A stretch of DNA of 64,000 nucleotides from Callaeas wilsoni (GCA_013398955.1 VWPU01009393.1:62001-126000), one strand, 5' to 3'. Counted from the first letter of the stretch, positions 26,901-41,900 are shown. Made by a program: numbers and translations. Notes: generated from the sequence alone by a model not told the origin.

Positions 26901-29900
26901 TGGCAGAAGGAAATGATGATGTCAGTGCCAGGAATAGTCACTAAATCAGAGTGGTTCAAAATTTCAGTGAGCTTGTGTCTCTGCTTAAAGCCTCAGGACA
27001 CTGTCATAGAGGATAATTTAACCGTTTTTTAATATTGACATAACTGAAGAGTTTTATGAAGAGGCTTTTAGGAAGCTTGCAGCTCTGCTGTAATTGGCTC
27101 ATAAACTGCCTTAACTGCTGATGGATTAACTCCTTGTCCTGCGAGAACAGGATGGCTGACACACACTTTGCAGTCTGCTCTCTTTAGTACAGAGTACAGA
27201 TGGTACTCTGTAAATGTGTGCTTTTAAAGGTCTTTCTAGAGTGGATATTGGAAAGCAAATGAGATGTTTAGAACTGTGGTATGGAGGACAGCTCCTATAT
27301 AAATAGCAGAAAAAAAAGTCTGTTTTTAAACTTCTAAGAAATGTGTAGATGTTTAATACCATGAGAAGTTTGCAGTTTATTTGAAGTGATAATGGTTTTA
27401 GGGATGCATATGTGTTGACAGTATTTCTTCCTTATATTTAATGAAGTAGGGTTGTTGGCATTGGATGTAGTTTTACTGTAATATCTCTAATAGGATTTGG
27501 TTTAGAATGGGGAAATAAAGGCTGTGCTCATTAGCTTTCACTTGCTTTCTATATGCTATTTGTTGGCTTTGTATGAATATTTGTCCCTGTTTTGCTATTA
27601 AATATCTTCAGTAAAATACCTGGGAAAGAAAGTTTTTTGCTTGAACCCAGACACTGGCAGTCAATTCCTCTTCCTTTGCTCTCTCAGAAGGAAATCACCA
27701 TTGACAGCCTTGTGTTAACAAGAATTGTGTGTGTGACAGAAATTTTGTGCTTACAGAGCTTTCCACTTAAGACTAAAAGCTAACCTGCATGCAGCATGAG
27801 ACTGCAAAAACTGTTGTAGGTCAGCTTGGGAAGGAATCTGTTCAGTGTAACGTGGGTTTAAGAACATGTTTAAATTTGTTGGACTACGACAATTTTCACC
27901 TGAACTGGAAATGGGGAAGAAAAGGCAATACTTGCTTGGGGTTGCAACTGTAATCTCAGTTTCAAGGTTTCTGTTGAGCTTTTGCCGTAGAGGCTTTGGG
28001 GGGTATTCTAAAGGGGAAAAAAACAAAATAGTTGCCTGCACAGTCTATTCCTCTGATGTCCTTAAGGTTGATCAAAATGGGAGTAGTTTTGAGTGTGTAG
28101 TGTATTTTGTATATAAATGTTTCACAATCAGTGCCTTAAAGTCTTTATTCTAAGGGAATACACATTGAGTGAATTGCTGCTCCAGGTGAAGTGCCATTTG
28201 TTTGAATGGGAAAGGATTTCATTTATTGCCAAAGACCTTTGTGGCAGAATGAGTTGCCACATGAAGGGGGGTAAAGTAGCTCCAGTTAACTGTTAATTGT
28301 TTGAATGTTGAGGAGATGGCAAGTGTTTATTTTTGCTTGTAAGCCAGAACTTCTTTGTTCACCAAAATAAACTCATAAGGAGGAGGGTATTATCCAGAGA
28401 AGATAGGATACTGCTGGAGTTCCTCAAGGAGAGTGGTTTTCCTGGAGTGGTAGAGTGGTGGGAGGCTAGACTGGAGGGCAGCAGTGTGGATGAGGATTGG
28501 GTAAAGACTCTGGTTTCAGGTTTCCTGGAGAGATGAAATAATGTAAACTGAAAATATCTTGAAAAATCATGACGGTAAAGCAAGTATTGATGTATTTTGT
28601 TCAGTATGGCTATATCTACTTGGACATTGTTCCATCCTTTCCTTTCCCTGCTTCATTCTACCATGGTGGCATGGTCAGTGGTCACCAGACACTACTCAGT
28701 TCTGGAACATTTTGTGTCTGTGCAGGACATAACTTGAAGGTGAATCAGGGCACATCATTGCAGGCAATTCCCAGGATGTGAGAACTGCTATCAGAGGAAA
28801 CTGGTCTGTTCCTAGTACAAAACAACATTCAGGTGAGAAGAATAGTAGGAAATATTGTATTTGGTACAAATAGATCACTTCTAAAAGTCAAAGAATAGGG
28901 ACTTTTGAAATAATCTTTTGCTGGGGTTCACTTACTGGGAGTGGGCATCATCCTTTGGCTTCAGATGATATGCAAAGAGCAAGGATTTGATTCAATATGT
29001 GGGTTCAGTATTCTTAGCCTCTTTATTCCCTGAGGACTGGGGCAAGTTAAAGTCAGAGTATGGATTGTTAAAGAAATTTTGAGAAGGTTGGGACATAATA
29101 ATTGTAGTAGTTTTGATGATGAAGGCAGAGTGGAATTTAAAACCAGGATTGTGTAAACTGCAAAAATTTTTGTCTTATTCCAGAAGAAACTAGCCACTTG
29201 GTCAGCCTCTTGACAAAAAAGGCTTGTGTGTTTATGTTAAATCTTCAGTGGACATCCAGTAGATTATATTGTGGAAGTGAAGGGGAAGTCCAAGGCTTGT
29301 CTGAAGGTGCACAAACAGATGTAGCATTTGGTCAGACTCTGCCCAGGATGCTGACTCTGAGTCTTGTCTAGGAGATGAAGAATTATGAGAGCAGTCATAC
29401 AGTGACACACTCTCCTGGCCTCTGAAAGTTTATGATTCAGGGAATTTCTGAGCTAGACATAGCACCTTTCTGCTTATTAGTGGTGAATGCATTTTGTGTG
29501 AATTACATTCAGACAAAGCCCGTCTGAAACGTGCGAATATAACTGGCTTATTAAGGGTGTGATAAAGGGAATAAGGAGGAGGCCTGGTAATAATTCCTGC
29601 TTGCAGTGGAAGGTGTAAGTCAGTTCACTGGTCTGAGAGCAGCTACCATGTGCCCACTCAGATGTGAGGTTGGCCAAGGTGTACATGAACGTCTGTAGTG
29701 CAGCATTTCATCAAAGTTCCTCTTAAACCACTGGGAATGAGTAAGGAGCTCAGCTCATGGTGCAAAGCTGCAGCAAAAGAAAAGAACGTTCAGGAATGAA
29801 CTGAGCATTGCAAGGAAAGGATACTACCTCTTTGCTGTCAGTCTAGGCAAAAAGACCGTACTGCTCTGTTATGAAGTTAAAGAGTAATAGCCTTATTGTA

Positions 29901-32900
29901 TGTGCCATGAGAAGCCCAGTCACAAAGAGAGAGTATTCAGAGGTGTTCTGTTATCCCTGGAAGACAAAGTACTTAGGATAGTACATATGTTACAAGATGA
30001 CTCTAGTCAGTAGAAAAGAAAAATTGGGAAGGAAAAAAAAAAGACAGAGAGGGAGGTCTATGGAGAGTTAAGAAGCCAAGTTATATACCCAGCTCTGGGA
30101 AATGTATTTTACCAAACAAGTACTTAGCATAAGCCAAAGATGCATTGTTTTGATGACAGTTCTGACAAATCTACCACAAGTTTGCTTTTAAGTTGGTACT
30201 TGTCTGGTCAGGCTTACCTCACAAAGTACTGAGTGTTCAAGTAATCATTAGATCACTAGAGCAAGCAAGGAGGAAGTCTCTTGTCTTTAAAATGATGCTG
30301 AGCAGAACCTGAGTATGGCCAAAAAAATGTGCGTATGAGATGGAACAAAGTCTGAAGAGAGGTGGAACAAGCGGAGACTGGAAATAGAGGAATGGTAAGA
30401 TAAATGAGCAAACTTGATAAGTATCTATATCTTGGATCCCAGAAACCAAGAAATTAAAATATATGGTACAGCAATAGAAAGCAATTGTATAGAAAAAATG
30501 ATGTATTTATTTTCTCTTGAGGAGTCACAGTGAGAAAACAGTCTGATTTGAGAAGGAGAATGGGAATGGTCTGCTGGTCCCTACCCTAGGCTGAAAGTGG
30601 GGAAACAACTGAGCTTGACTCGGTAGACTGGAGGTGATTTATTCTGGAAAAACAGTAAATACACATATGAGTTTTAAGAACAGCTATGTCCCTTCTGGTT
30701 TCTTTTCTTTGTCTGTTGTTGCCTTGGTTGTCCATTCTGATACACGAGGAGGCTGATGACACATGCGCATCTTGAATCACAAAGCCTGTAATTTTTAAAC
30801 AATTTTTGCAGTTCCAGGGCAGGAGCATGGAATGCCTGTGGGCTTGGATCATTCTGATGTTGCTCACCTGTGTTAAGCCGGGTTTTGAGTATGTTTGTTT
30901 AGGGGCTGTGTCAGAGATTACAGCCTACAGCGCTTAGTTGGTGACCCAGAGGCAGAGGAAATGCCTGTACTGTCAGATATGAGCTACTTAGTCTTTGTTG
31001 AAAAACCTCTTTTATTTTTTTCAAGACCTTCTGCTCCTGCCACCCCCTCAGCTTCTGTAGGCACAAGGGCATGCTTATGGTGTGTTTAGGTTTTTGAGGT
31101 TTTCTCTTACCCGCTGGGAATTTTCCATAGCTTATTTACTCTTCTGAAGGTTTGGCCGTGAACCACATTGAAAACTGAACTGCCTTGTTTCTTGAAACCT
31201 ATTAATTTTATAAACCACAAGCAAAATACAGTGAGGCAGCTGCAATGGGAGTTTTCTCATGTGACCCAGCACTAACCTTAGCTCTCCCCAGCCAGGCAAG
31301 CTGTGAGGGATGGCTCACTCTGCCCCAGCTGGGCTCCAGACAGCTAATGGTGAGAAATTACCAGTTGGGTAGAAAAGATTCTGGCAGCCACCAGAAATTT
31401 TTTTTTTTCTCTGAGGTCTGATGAGTTGACTTGTAATTCTTGAATAATCTTGATTGTCTAGGCTTTTTTTCGTTATTCTAGTACATGTAAGTTAAGTTAA
31501 TTCTGCAGATGACTAGAGCAAGAGTGTTTTATTTTTACTGGCTTTGTTCACTGCTTCCCACTGTGCCCCCCTCTCCCAAGATGATACCTTTATTACACAT
31601 TTATTTTCTTTTTCATCTAATCCAGAGATGAACTGTCAGTCAAAATAATGTGATGGCCATGTGGCAGAATGGAGATTCCATTTTATTTTCTCCGAGTAGC
31701 TGACATTTTGTTTTAGCTCTCTTCCTGCTTGCCAAGTAAAGCCAGTGTTTTGGTACCAGGCTGGGCGAGGAGGAACGTTAATTGACTTAGCAACTTTCTC
31801 CTCGTAATGCTTTTAAGAGACAAGAACTAGAATGAGCGTCTCTCCAAACACAGCCTTCCTTCCTCAAAATCCTAAGTCTTCAGTCTTTTGCCTGATTTGT
31901 TCAACATTCTTAAACAATAACTGCTTTTAAACTACCTGAAAGGCTTGTGATACAGTCTGTTGGTGTCTGTTTCCTGTTTTCCCACATTTTGTTTCTTTCA
32001 AGGTTGTTTTTGCTTTTCTTTTTCCAGCTGCACACAAAAAAGCATCTTACTTTTAAGTCATCATGACTGCACAAGAACATCTGTGTATTTTGTTTTATTC
32101 ATTTTCTTTTTTTCCTTTTGTTTTTGCTTTTTCCCCAGAGAACAGAACAGCTACCCTGCTGTGTAAAATGCCCCTTTAGTCTAGCCTAGTACTGTTTCTG
32201 ATACTTGCTGGTGAGTGATACTTCAAGTGGTATGATTGCTCCAGTGTTGCACCCTTCCTGATCACCAATTTGGGATTTCCTGAACTGAAGGAGGCTTCTG
32301 GACCATTAAGCTTAAATAGCTGCCTACAAACCTACACTCCATGAGTTCTCGTAGTGCTGGTTTGAATCCATGTATTCTTTTTCAGCCTCCACGACACTCT
32401 GTGGCAATAAGTTTTGCAATTTCATTGTGTAAGAAAAGTACTTCCTTTTGTTTATTTTTAAACCTTCTGTCTGGTAACTTCATTGTGTACCCCGTAATTC
32501 TTATTTTGTGAGTAAATGTTCTTCACACCATTCATGTTTTGTAAGCCATTTGTGGATGGATAACTTCTGTTTTCTGAGCTGGAGAGTGCAGACCTGGGAG
32601 AGCTATGAGTGATTAGAAGCCATCTGTTGTTCTTCTCCATGGGTTCTGGAGAGCACACACAATTCAAATTGTAGGTGCCCAGTGGTGTACATTGCTGTGT
32701 TCTCTCCAACTAGCTGGTGATACTGCTTACCTTTTTAACCATTGCTGATGATGGATGTGATAACAGAGGGCTATCCACAAGAAAAACCTTAAATTCTTCT
32801 GTGTGGCAATATTAGAATAGATCCTGTCATTGTACATGTGTACAGTTTAGGGTATGCGTATTTTTTGTTTGGATGAGTTCACATTTTTCATCATTCAAAT

Positions 32901-35900
32901 TAATTTGTGATTTTTTTAAAAAATTATTTTCTGTTTTGTTTGTGTAGTGATTTGCAAACTCTGTATGTCCTCAAGTGTAGATTATGCTCTCTGGGATCAC
33001 TTTCTGTTGTCTGCATACTCTTGAAAGAACTGCTATTACTAAAACAGGAGTCATACCCTTTCTGGCCACATGCTCTGTTTAAATTTTGCATAGTTCTTCC
33101 CATATGGATGAGAGCTTGGAATCCATTCATCAGCAGCAGAAAATTGGCTGACTGCTATAAAGCCATTGAGTTACTGTTTCACTTTAAGGAACTTCCAGAC
33201 TGCTTTAAGGAAGCGCTGGAACACAGGGATTTGGTTTGACACGGACACTTGGTGTGCAGTTGTTCTGTTAAATAGGAATGTGTTCAAGCTAAAAGGATCT
33301 GCCATCCTAAAAGAATTGTCAGCAGTCCTGCTGTAGCTCGCTGGCAAAGTGAATGTGGTCATACTAGTGTAGAGGCCACTGGGAGGAAAGTGGTCTGTCC
33401 TTTACTTGTGAGAAAATCAAGCTGCACCTACCTCTCCATAAAAACTTTCTGCTGGTACTTACTGGTTTTTCCTCCTGCACTGACAGATACTCTGTCAGAA
33501 GGCTACAGTGTAAAGTTCCCCATAATGTTCTTTCTGTTCACGTCTGCCTTTTCTAAATTTAAAAAGTGGCATTTCCTTTACAATTTTGAGTATTTGTATT
33601 ATTACATGTGCAAAAAAAAAGCTAATTCTACACTTTCTCTGCCAGGTAGGCTGAGTGATTTTTGGAGTAGGATTTGATTGCTTGAAAACAGGAATCTGGT
33701 CTGTTTATGAGGCCTCTGAGATGTGGAGCTGTCAAATTTACATGTCTCATGGGTACCTCCTGCCTCTCTGGAGCAGCAGCAAGGGATGGTGGAAGAAACT
33801 AAGTCATCTCAAATGGCACTGTATGCATTGCATTGAGGCAATCAAATCATGTGTTTTGTGTGTTGCTTGATGTCAAGGGTTCCTGAAGCTTACACCATGT
33901 ATTTCCAGCTGGTGCTGGGATAGAATTTGTGGCTTGAATTTCACTGTTTGTGTTATAGCACTCTGCATTATCCGATATGTGCTTAAACTAGGTGGCTCAG
34001 AGGCTTCTAAATTCTGTCTGTGTGGATGGTAAACTTGTAGTGAAATAATAGAAGTCCAGAAATAAAAGCAGCACATGGCCTATGCCATCCAGACTTTTCC
34101 TAACTTTCTCTGTGGTTTTGATTTATAATTTCACTTGCATATCCATAAAACAGAACATAATTTTGTACTAGTGTTAGTGAATTAGCAATGAGGAGTTGTC
34201 TGGGTTAGGGCTGTGCAGTTGAGAAGCTTGTTAGGGCATTATTGGGGGCTGTCTGTATTGAAAGGCAGCTACTTAGCCTTCATTCTGAGGGGTAGGACAA
34301 TTCAGCTATGAATGTAATGCATCATTTCAGCTACCTGTGTGTGCCCCTTAGTGTGATCTTCAGTCTTCTTGTACTTGTAGTGCTGCATGAACCTATGGAT
34401 TGTACCTTCTCTGGTACAAAAATGAGTCCTGTATTGATGCAGAATATTACTTTTTTTTCTCCCTTTATGGAGAGTAAGTAATAATAGGACCGACTGTACT
34501 TAAACTGTATTTAAAGTCTACACTGTATGTTACCAAATAGCTTGCCTTGTGGATGAAATTGTGGAGCATTCTCTGTTACTGAATTTTTCTCTATTGCTCA
34601 TCCTGATATTCTTTTGCATCAAAGTTGCTGTCACTGAAAACACTAAAATGGATATTAATTTGCATGTGATGTTATAGCACCCAGAATTTTTCCATGATAT
34701 TTCACATTGCAATGATAGTACTACTCAGTTGCCCAAAGAGGTTCATGGTTTGTCTTCGCTGAAATTTTCCAGTTAAAACTCTGCAAATACATTAGCCCAG
34801 CAGGTTACATTTTGGAATCAGAACTTGTTGCAGAAAGTCCTGGAAACTGGCTTGTCTGTCTTTGTTTACAGTTCCTGCTGCATTCCTCAGTAGGTTTTAA
34901 CTTCTGAACCATGCAGCATTTTTTAACTTTTTGAGGGTAGTTGTGTTGGGTTTTTTCTTATTATTATTTTTCTTTTTTTTTTCTTCCCCAAAGAGATGTT
35001 GAAATGAGAGTGCAAAAGTGCAGCTTTCCCACCATCGCGTGCAGCAAACCCTAATTTGTTCCATTTTGTTCCTCCCATGTCTCTGTTACTACTTGAGTGC
35101 AGAGCTGCTGAGCATGGAGAAGGATGACTGTGTCATATTGTTTCCTGGTCTGTAATTAACACAACTTTACAAATAAGCCTGTGCCAAATTTTGCAAAAGC
35201 ACTGAGGTCTTCATGAATCTTATTCTGAGAAATTACTTAACTGCTTCTGAGATCTGTGTGCGTTTTTTTAAATCTTCTGTTACAGAATAAATTCTGGTTG
35301 TGTATTTTGGTGAAGAAGTTGTCACAGAATTTTAAAGTGCTGACAGCTCCCATCTTGACAGCAGACTCCTGCTTCATGAACCTTAAATTGCTGTGCTTGC
35401 ATAATAAGAATCCTTTGAGTTAAGATTTCTCGGTAATTTAATGGTATTTTTGACCCTTAATAAAGTTAGTATTTAAGAACAAAATGTGTTTTCAGTTTCA
35501 GGTATAAATTAAATACTTCTGCATAGTGACATTTTAATTCCCTAGTGTAAAGTATTATGAAAAGAAAACTATGAAAATGCATCACTTTTATTTTCACTCC
35601 AGTCTCTTTTCATTTAATTAATTTATTTGTCTTAATTTTGTTCTTTTCTAGAGTTTTAGAGTGCCAAGGGCTGCCCATTGTGAACGGGCAATGTGATCCC
35701 TATGCCACCGTTACCTTAGCAGGACCCTCCAGGCAAGTACTGCACATTCAAGAGCTTCCATTTTGTAAGGATGGTTTCTGTTTCCTTTGTCTATTAGAAA
35801 TTTGCCTTCTCCAATGGACAGCTGGGAGTATTTAGACACTGCTAGAATTTGTTAAGTGTGGGTGTGTGTATGAGCTACTGAATTATGCTAGAGTACGTAA

Positions 35901-38900
35901 TTTGAGGCTTGTTTCAGTTTTGATTTATGTAAAGATCTGAATAATCTCTGAATAATTTGAATATCCCAGAGTATCTAATTTGTGGTTAGTCTTAATTTAT
36001 GCATCTTCTCACCTCACAGTTGGAGGCCAGTTTTTGAGCAAATTCATTGCCTAATTTTGGGCAGGGTGGAAGAGAAATGTGAATACATCAACATCTTGCC
36101 GAGTATGCATGTTTGCATGTGAATATTTAGAGTGTCTTCACTTTCAAGGTGTGAGAAATTAATGTGTGTGTTAAAAACCCTCAATGGCTCAGTCCTGTGA
36201 TTTGATATATGAAGACATAATAGCATGGATAAAATTTGGAATGAGGTTTTAGTGATGAGATTCTGCATAATACTCTTCAGTTTAAATTTGGGATTCAATT
36301 TTCCCATCTGTTGTAAAAATTTCCTGTGCTGTTGGATGTCACTGTTTTTTTCTGCTCATGTAGTCATCTTTTATGTCTGTGTCATTTTAGAAACAAAACA
36401 GCTCTGCTGTGACCTCAAAGAATCAGATTTGGTTGCATGGATTATTAATTATGTTTTACAACAATTTATTGAAAATACTATAAGTAAGAAGCATTCTTAC
36501 AAATATTTACCTTGCACACAGAGGAGTCTTTGAGCTTGTCTGCATTTTTGTCTAGGTGTGTTGTGCCTTATCTCCATTAATGAACTTTTACATTTGACTT
36601 GTACACTTTGTTTTAAGCCTGTAACTTGTTTCAAATGAGTGGCTAGGTGGCTGTTACTGAAACTGTAAGGAGATCGATTGACTAACCCTTGAATGTCCAA
36701 ATTTACCTTTGTCTGCTTCCCTATGCAGTCTGGATAATGTATGACTATTGATAACGTACTCCCTTCAGAATAAGGAGCATAGCCTTATTCTATTCCTATC
36801 TGGGTTTTGGTGGGGGGAGAAGGCTTGCCTCCTATCTCCAGCAAGCAGCATGCAGCTTATTCCCATTCACTGCTTTGTAATTGCTCCATAATTGTGCTGC
36901 CTTAATCGCCTCTCGTTCTACATCCTGCTTCCCAGTCCCTTCCCAGATGGGTTTATCGGTAAAGAGGCTGATTGGCAAGTGTGACTGATGAGATGGGGTT
37001 GGCAATCTGTCCTGTGTCCTGGACGAGATTAGTCTCTTTTATCTCGCAGCTTCTCCTAGGAATAGTGGGATATTCTTAATCTGTACATCATTCTCCTCTC
37101 TGGATTTTCCAGTGCCTCTCATTTTAGAGTAGGAAAGCTGCTTTATTCAGCTGCAGTTATGCAATGCCAAGCATAAAAATTTCAACAAACGTGCTGCTGT
37201 TTATTGTGTGATTTGTACTTTGAGTCATCAGACTTCCTGATCAAAACTCTCTGTGCCTGTATTATAGATGGAAAAATATTGTATACTGGTGGACAAGCCC
37301 ATTCAATTCACACAGGAAGTGTGGAGCAGCACTGGGAATTAGACCCAGCTTTACTTGACCTCTATGAGATACATAGAGTTGTCCAGTGAATATAAGCAGT
37401 TACAAGCCATCTAAGCAGCTTTGGTGCATGAGAAATGAACGGTAGATTCTGGGATGAAATGATTAGTAGGTCAGTTTTCCACATGGCTGATGTGCCTCTC
37501 CATCTGCGTCTGTTTTATCTATGCCTGCAGAGCTGTAGGGTAAGATTGGTGACACAGGACAGCACACAGCTTTTCTCTTGTAGGTAGCAAGAACAAATCA
37601 AGCATAGGTTCATAACATTTGGAAGCCATCAAACAGCTGTTGGCTGGCCTGTGAGAAATGCATTGGCTGGCTTGAGCCCAGCACCAAGCAGTCAGTGTCT
37701 GTGTTCTCAAAGGCAGGCACAGGCGGATGGCACGGCCCGTAGGGGATGAATGGGCAGTGCTGAACTTGGTCAGGCCTGCTGAATGGTTGGGAGGAGGTCT
37801 ACCACGTCTTACTCCTACAGAACAGTAGAAGTAGAGACTTCTGCTCAGCGCTGGTCATCATAATTCACCACCATATTAACTAGGTGCTGCTGCTGCTTCA
37901 TGGAAATGGATGGTAATACAGCAATAAAAATATTCTTACTGAAGAAACCATTCTAGATTTTTTGATTTTCACTGAAAAGCAGTGATCGATTTTTCAGACC
38001 AGAATTATAAAATATAAATCACAGAAATAGCTATGCTAGTCTTTGTCTCCTGTGTTTTTAGAATATGAGGAATTTTTGAGTCATGTCAAGACCATCCTCC
38101 AAACATTGCTGCTCAGAGCCCCATTCTTGCCAGTTTGTACAGATAAAAGATTCTAGTATGTCGAGCAAGTGATAGAATAAGGGTTCAAGGAGTTGTGTTT
38201 AAAAGAGGATAACAAAATGTGATTACTGCCACTTTAGAGAAATAGGAATGCACTGAATCTCTCTCTTAAATGTGTGCAAGTGTCTGTGCCTTGCTGTGCT
38301 GGAGCCACATGGCATTCCAGTTTTATCAGTTAAATCAAGTGGATGGCTATTTCCTCCTCAGTGGCTCTGTTCTAGGATCACACTTCTACAAATGTTGTTT
38401 CTTATGGTTTTTTTGCTTTTTTTGTTTCCTTAATTCAGATCAGAAGCCAAAAAGACTAAAGTTAAGAAGAAGACCAACAATCCACATTTTGATGAAGTGT
38501 TTTATTTTGAGGTTGGTATTTCAAAGGAACGGGTGATAAGCTGAAATACTATACTATGGATAGTTGGCACGGCATCCTGCTCCATGTTGTGCCAGCTGTC
38601 ATCTTTGAAGACTGTTTCAAAGCATGGTGCAGGGGAAAGAAGTACCCGGGCTCAGACTGGCCGTCTGCTGAAGGAGCAGTATCCTGCTTCACCTCAGGTG
38701 CTCCGTACAAAAAGCTTCAAGTTGGGCACTTCTGAGCAACAGGCTTTACACTTAATCACAGCTCACTCCACTAGAGTTTTGAAAAAAGCACATTTAAAAA
38801 TGAATTAAAAGAACCCAAACAAACCACACACACAGAGAAATTATATTTTTTCCTTAGTTGATGTTTTTATAGCTGCTCCAGCCTGTCTTTCCCAGTCAAT

Positions 38901-41900
38901 GGGAGCAAGGTTATCTCCTTAGGAATACTGAAAACTGCAGAGAAATACGCTTAAACTGGTTGTTCTGTCTGTCTACCAGTCTGCTGCAATACCAGTGCCT
39001 TTTCTCCAAGTGAGTGAAATCTCTACAGCTTTATTTAATACAGAGCATTTACAAGTCCAGTTAAGATAAAATATAACTTCTGTGAAAGTCCTCATTTTGG
39101 TTCTTTCTGGCAAGAGTAGCTCTACTAATGGTGTGTCCATACATATATATGCATGTGTTTATAATTTAGATCTCTCTTGAAACTTTTCATTCTGTCTTCT
39201 AAAGTATGTGTATCATTCTCTTTTTCTCTTGGATATAATGGTCCTGGTCTATGCTTGACTGTTCTGTTTCAGTAGACACCTCAAGAAAGTATCTGTAATT
39301 ACAAAGTTGATGAAAAAAAAGCCAGAGTAGCACAGTGCAGTTGGCATAGATTGAAAAGCCCTTTCTGCTCATATGACTTGCATCATTCAGGTCACATTTG
39401 CATTAGAAATTGTTGCTGGCATAGGGATGGCACCTAGGGATGTGGTTTCTCCAATCAGTTCTGGGCCACAGCCACATCAGGAAGGAGAGCTGGGAAGAGA
39501 GGAGCCATACAAGTGCTGTGCACTGTGCAGATCTGAAGTGTACATGTCATTCTTGACATTGCTGTCTTCCCTCTCCTTCTACAAACCACCACCTTTGCCT
39601 GGAAGACAATAGTTGTACTGCCTAATCTAACATCTGTCATACCAGCAGAAACATGCTCTTGTTGATGTAATGTGTTTGGATACAAGAACAGATTTAGCAA
39701 GTTCCTTATTGATAGGAGCTAGTGTCTGAAGGGCTGGAAGCCATGAGACTAGGCCAGGATGGCTATCTAAGGTGATCTTTGCTCTGCTAACCCAGCATGT
39801 CTCGTCCTAGGATATAGCTGCCCTGCTAGCAGTGAGCTTTTGTGCTTGCTTCCTGGCTCCATGAGACTCTATGGAGTTGCTGCATGGACACAGAGAAGCA
39901 GAGATCCCATGGGACTGAGTGCTGAAACTGCACTGAGGTGTCTGTGTGTTTACCCAGGATTTCAGTCCCTCACCTGGCCCAGAACTGTGGTCTTTGGCAG
40001 TGATACAAGAGTGATGGTATATGTAAATTAACTAAAATGAGCTTGCTTATTCTAACATAGGCAGTTCTGGAGGAGCCTGTCAGTGAGAACTTTTTAATGA
40101 GAATGTAATCCAGGAATTCAGACTGTAAGCCACAAACTTCACCTGATTCCTTGGCCTGCTGTGTGCTGCAGAAACAGCAAATGTTTGGTATTTAAACACT
40201 GAACGTGGCAGGTGGTGCCATGCTGGGAGAGGAAAGAGAAACAAAGCATCTTCCAGCTGGAGCTGGGAGGGAGGGGGCTGGGGGCTTGCTTAGCTTGCCT
40301 TTATGCTGAGCACTGGGTTGCGTGCAAGTACCAGCAAAAGCAAAACCTGAGCTCAAGCCCATGCCCCAGTTGTTCTGCTAGCTCAGAGCAAAATGAATTC
40401 TGTGTGGGTAAGAGCAGAGCTTGGGAAATGACTGAATCAGCCAGAACTCTGAAATATAAACATACCCTTAGTGCAGACAGAGCCATCACAGATTTATGTC
40501 ATTTTGAGAGCAGTTAGTACATAACAGGCTAAACATCTTCAAGCAACAAGGTTCTGTAGAACTGCTATGACTGAAAAATACATTCACTAATGAGACGTGG
40601 GCAAACCTGTGGCTGGTGCATGCAAACAAAGTGCTCCGGTATCTGTGGAGCTGAGAGATTCATGCTGTTGACAGCATTGTCACTTTCTGCTTCTAAACAG
40701 TTTCATCAGCTTTCCTGCAGCCTGCTAGCACAGTGATTGTCCAAGCCTCCAAGGAAGAAGCTGATCTGTAAAAGACAGTGAATGTGTGCTTTCCTTCCTA
40801 CAACCAAAAAGTCACACAGATTTAATTTTCTAAGTGAAAAATAGCTTATTGTTGGTTTGGAAAATAGAAGGGCTTATTTAAGGGATGCCGTGAGTGAAAC
40901 TTGCACCTGATAGGAGCCGTTTTCATCACTGCTTCAGCTGCAGCATGGAGCTGTGTGTGCAGCTACAGGAAAATGGTCCTCTTACAGGAACTCAAGAGGG
41001 AGGTGCTGGGGACCTGTTTGTAAACTTGCATGTGCTGAAAAAAACCTGAGCAGCTGATAAATGGCTTGCTAGCTTTCCCAGATGACAGGGGCCAACACAG
41101 CAGAGTTGTGCTCCCTTTTTTGTACAACGTTATGGATCAGCTTAGCTTGGTCCCAGTTTAGCACCATGGACTGGGAGTTTCCGCGTCTCCGGTTCCATAC
41201 AGCTATCTCTTTAGGAATACCACTCTTGAGCTGTATTGATGTGCACACTAAGTAGTCATATGGGTGAACAGAGAGATGTCATACATGCAGATTCCAGCAA
41301 AACTTCTGAGAAAGTGTTTACTTAGAAGGGACATGCCATAAGTTACACCTACACCACAGCTTTTTGGAACAACTCCTGTGTGTTACAAATAGTAAGAGAC
41401 TTAAAGGTTTGCTTCATTATTAAAAATTACACCATTAGCTTGACAATGGTAGTAGAAACTGTCATTTGCAGGCCTGTAGGATATTTTACCAAGGCAGTGA
41501 AGTGTTTGTAAGGCTAGGGTGAGGAAATTTGTGTTTAACTGCTGAAGTTGTAGACTTTCTTGAAATCCACTCTCCTCTTGGGCTTGCTAGGTGCATTTGA
41601 TCCCATTAGTCTGGAGCATTTGGTCTCCAGTGCTGCTAGTAGTACCTTTTAGTTTTTGTGTGTCACTTGGAAAATGTTGCCAGCCTCACACATACACATA
41701 TACAAAAGGCTCTGAGTGTCCTCTGCCAAAGATTGTTTTCTGGTTCCTCTCCACTTAGGCAACTGTATCATTGCCTCCCTTAATTGCCATTTGCATCTCA
41801 TATACAGTACAAAACCAAATAGTCAAGTTTACAATAAAAGCCAGTTTTTGTGGGTGGGGAGTATTAAGCCACAAGCATATTCAAACATACAATAAAGTTC

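Larger units (their letters stand above)
11986..35651 (+). other. RASA3 intron A-B, 23.7 kb
   Basis: This is the longest complete intron in the window. It holds a 0.6 kb CR1 LINE (22229-22853), two shorter CR1 3' tails (23190-23239 and 24240-24343), a 24-bp tandem duplication (20999-21046) and a 12-bp perfect hairpin (23504-23532). Many pyrimidine tracts end in AG, for example near 32139, but none is paired with an in-frame exon. Open frames such as 25937-26425 on + (162 codons) and 17524-17916 on - resemble no family I know and are most simply chance. Nothing else could be assigned. Confidence 0.85.

Noticed and set aside
32100..32175. Strong pyrimidine tract with AG at 32138-32139 resembling an exon start
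   Set aside because: In the frame carried from exon A it meets a stop within about ten codons, and no good donor follows.
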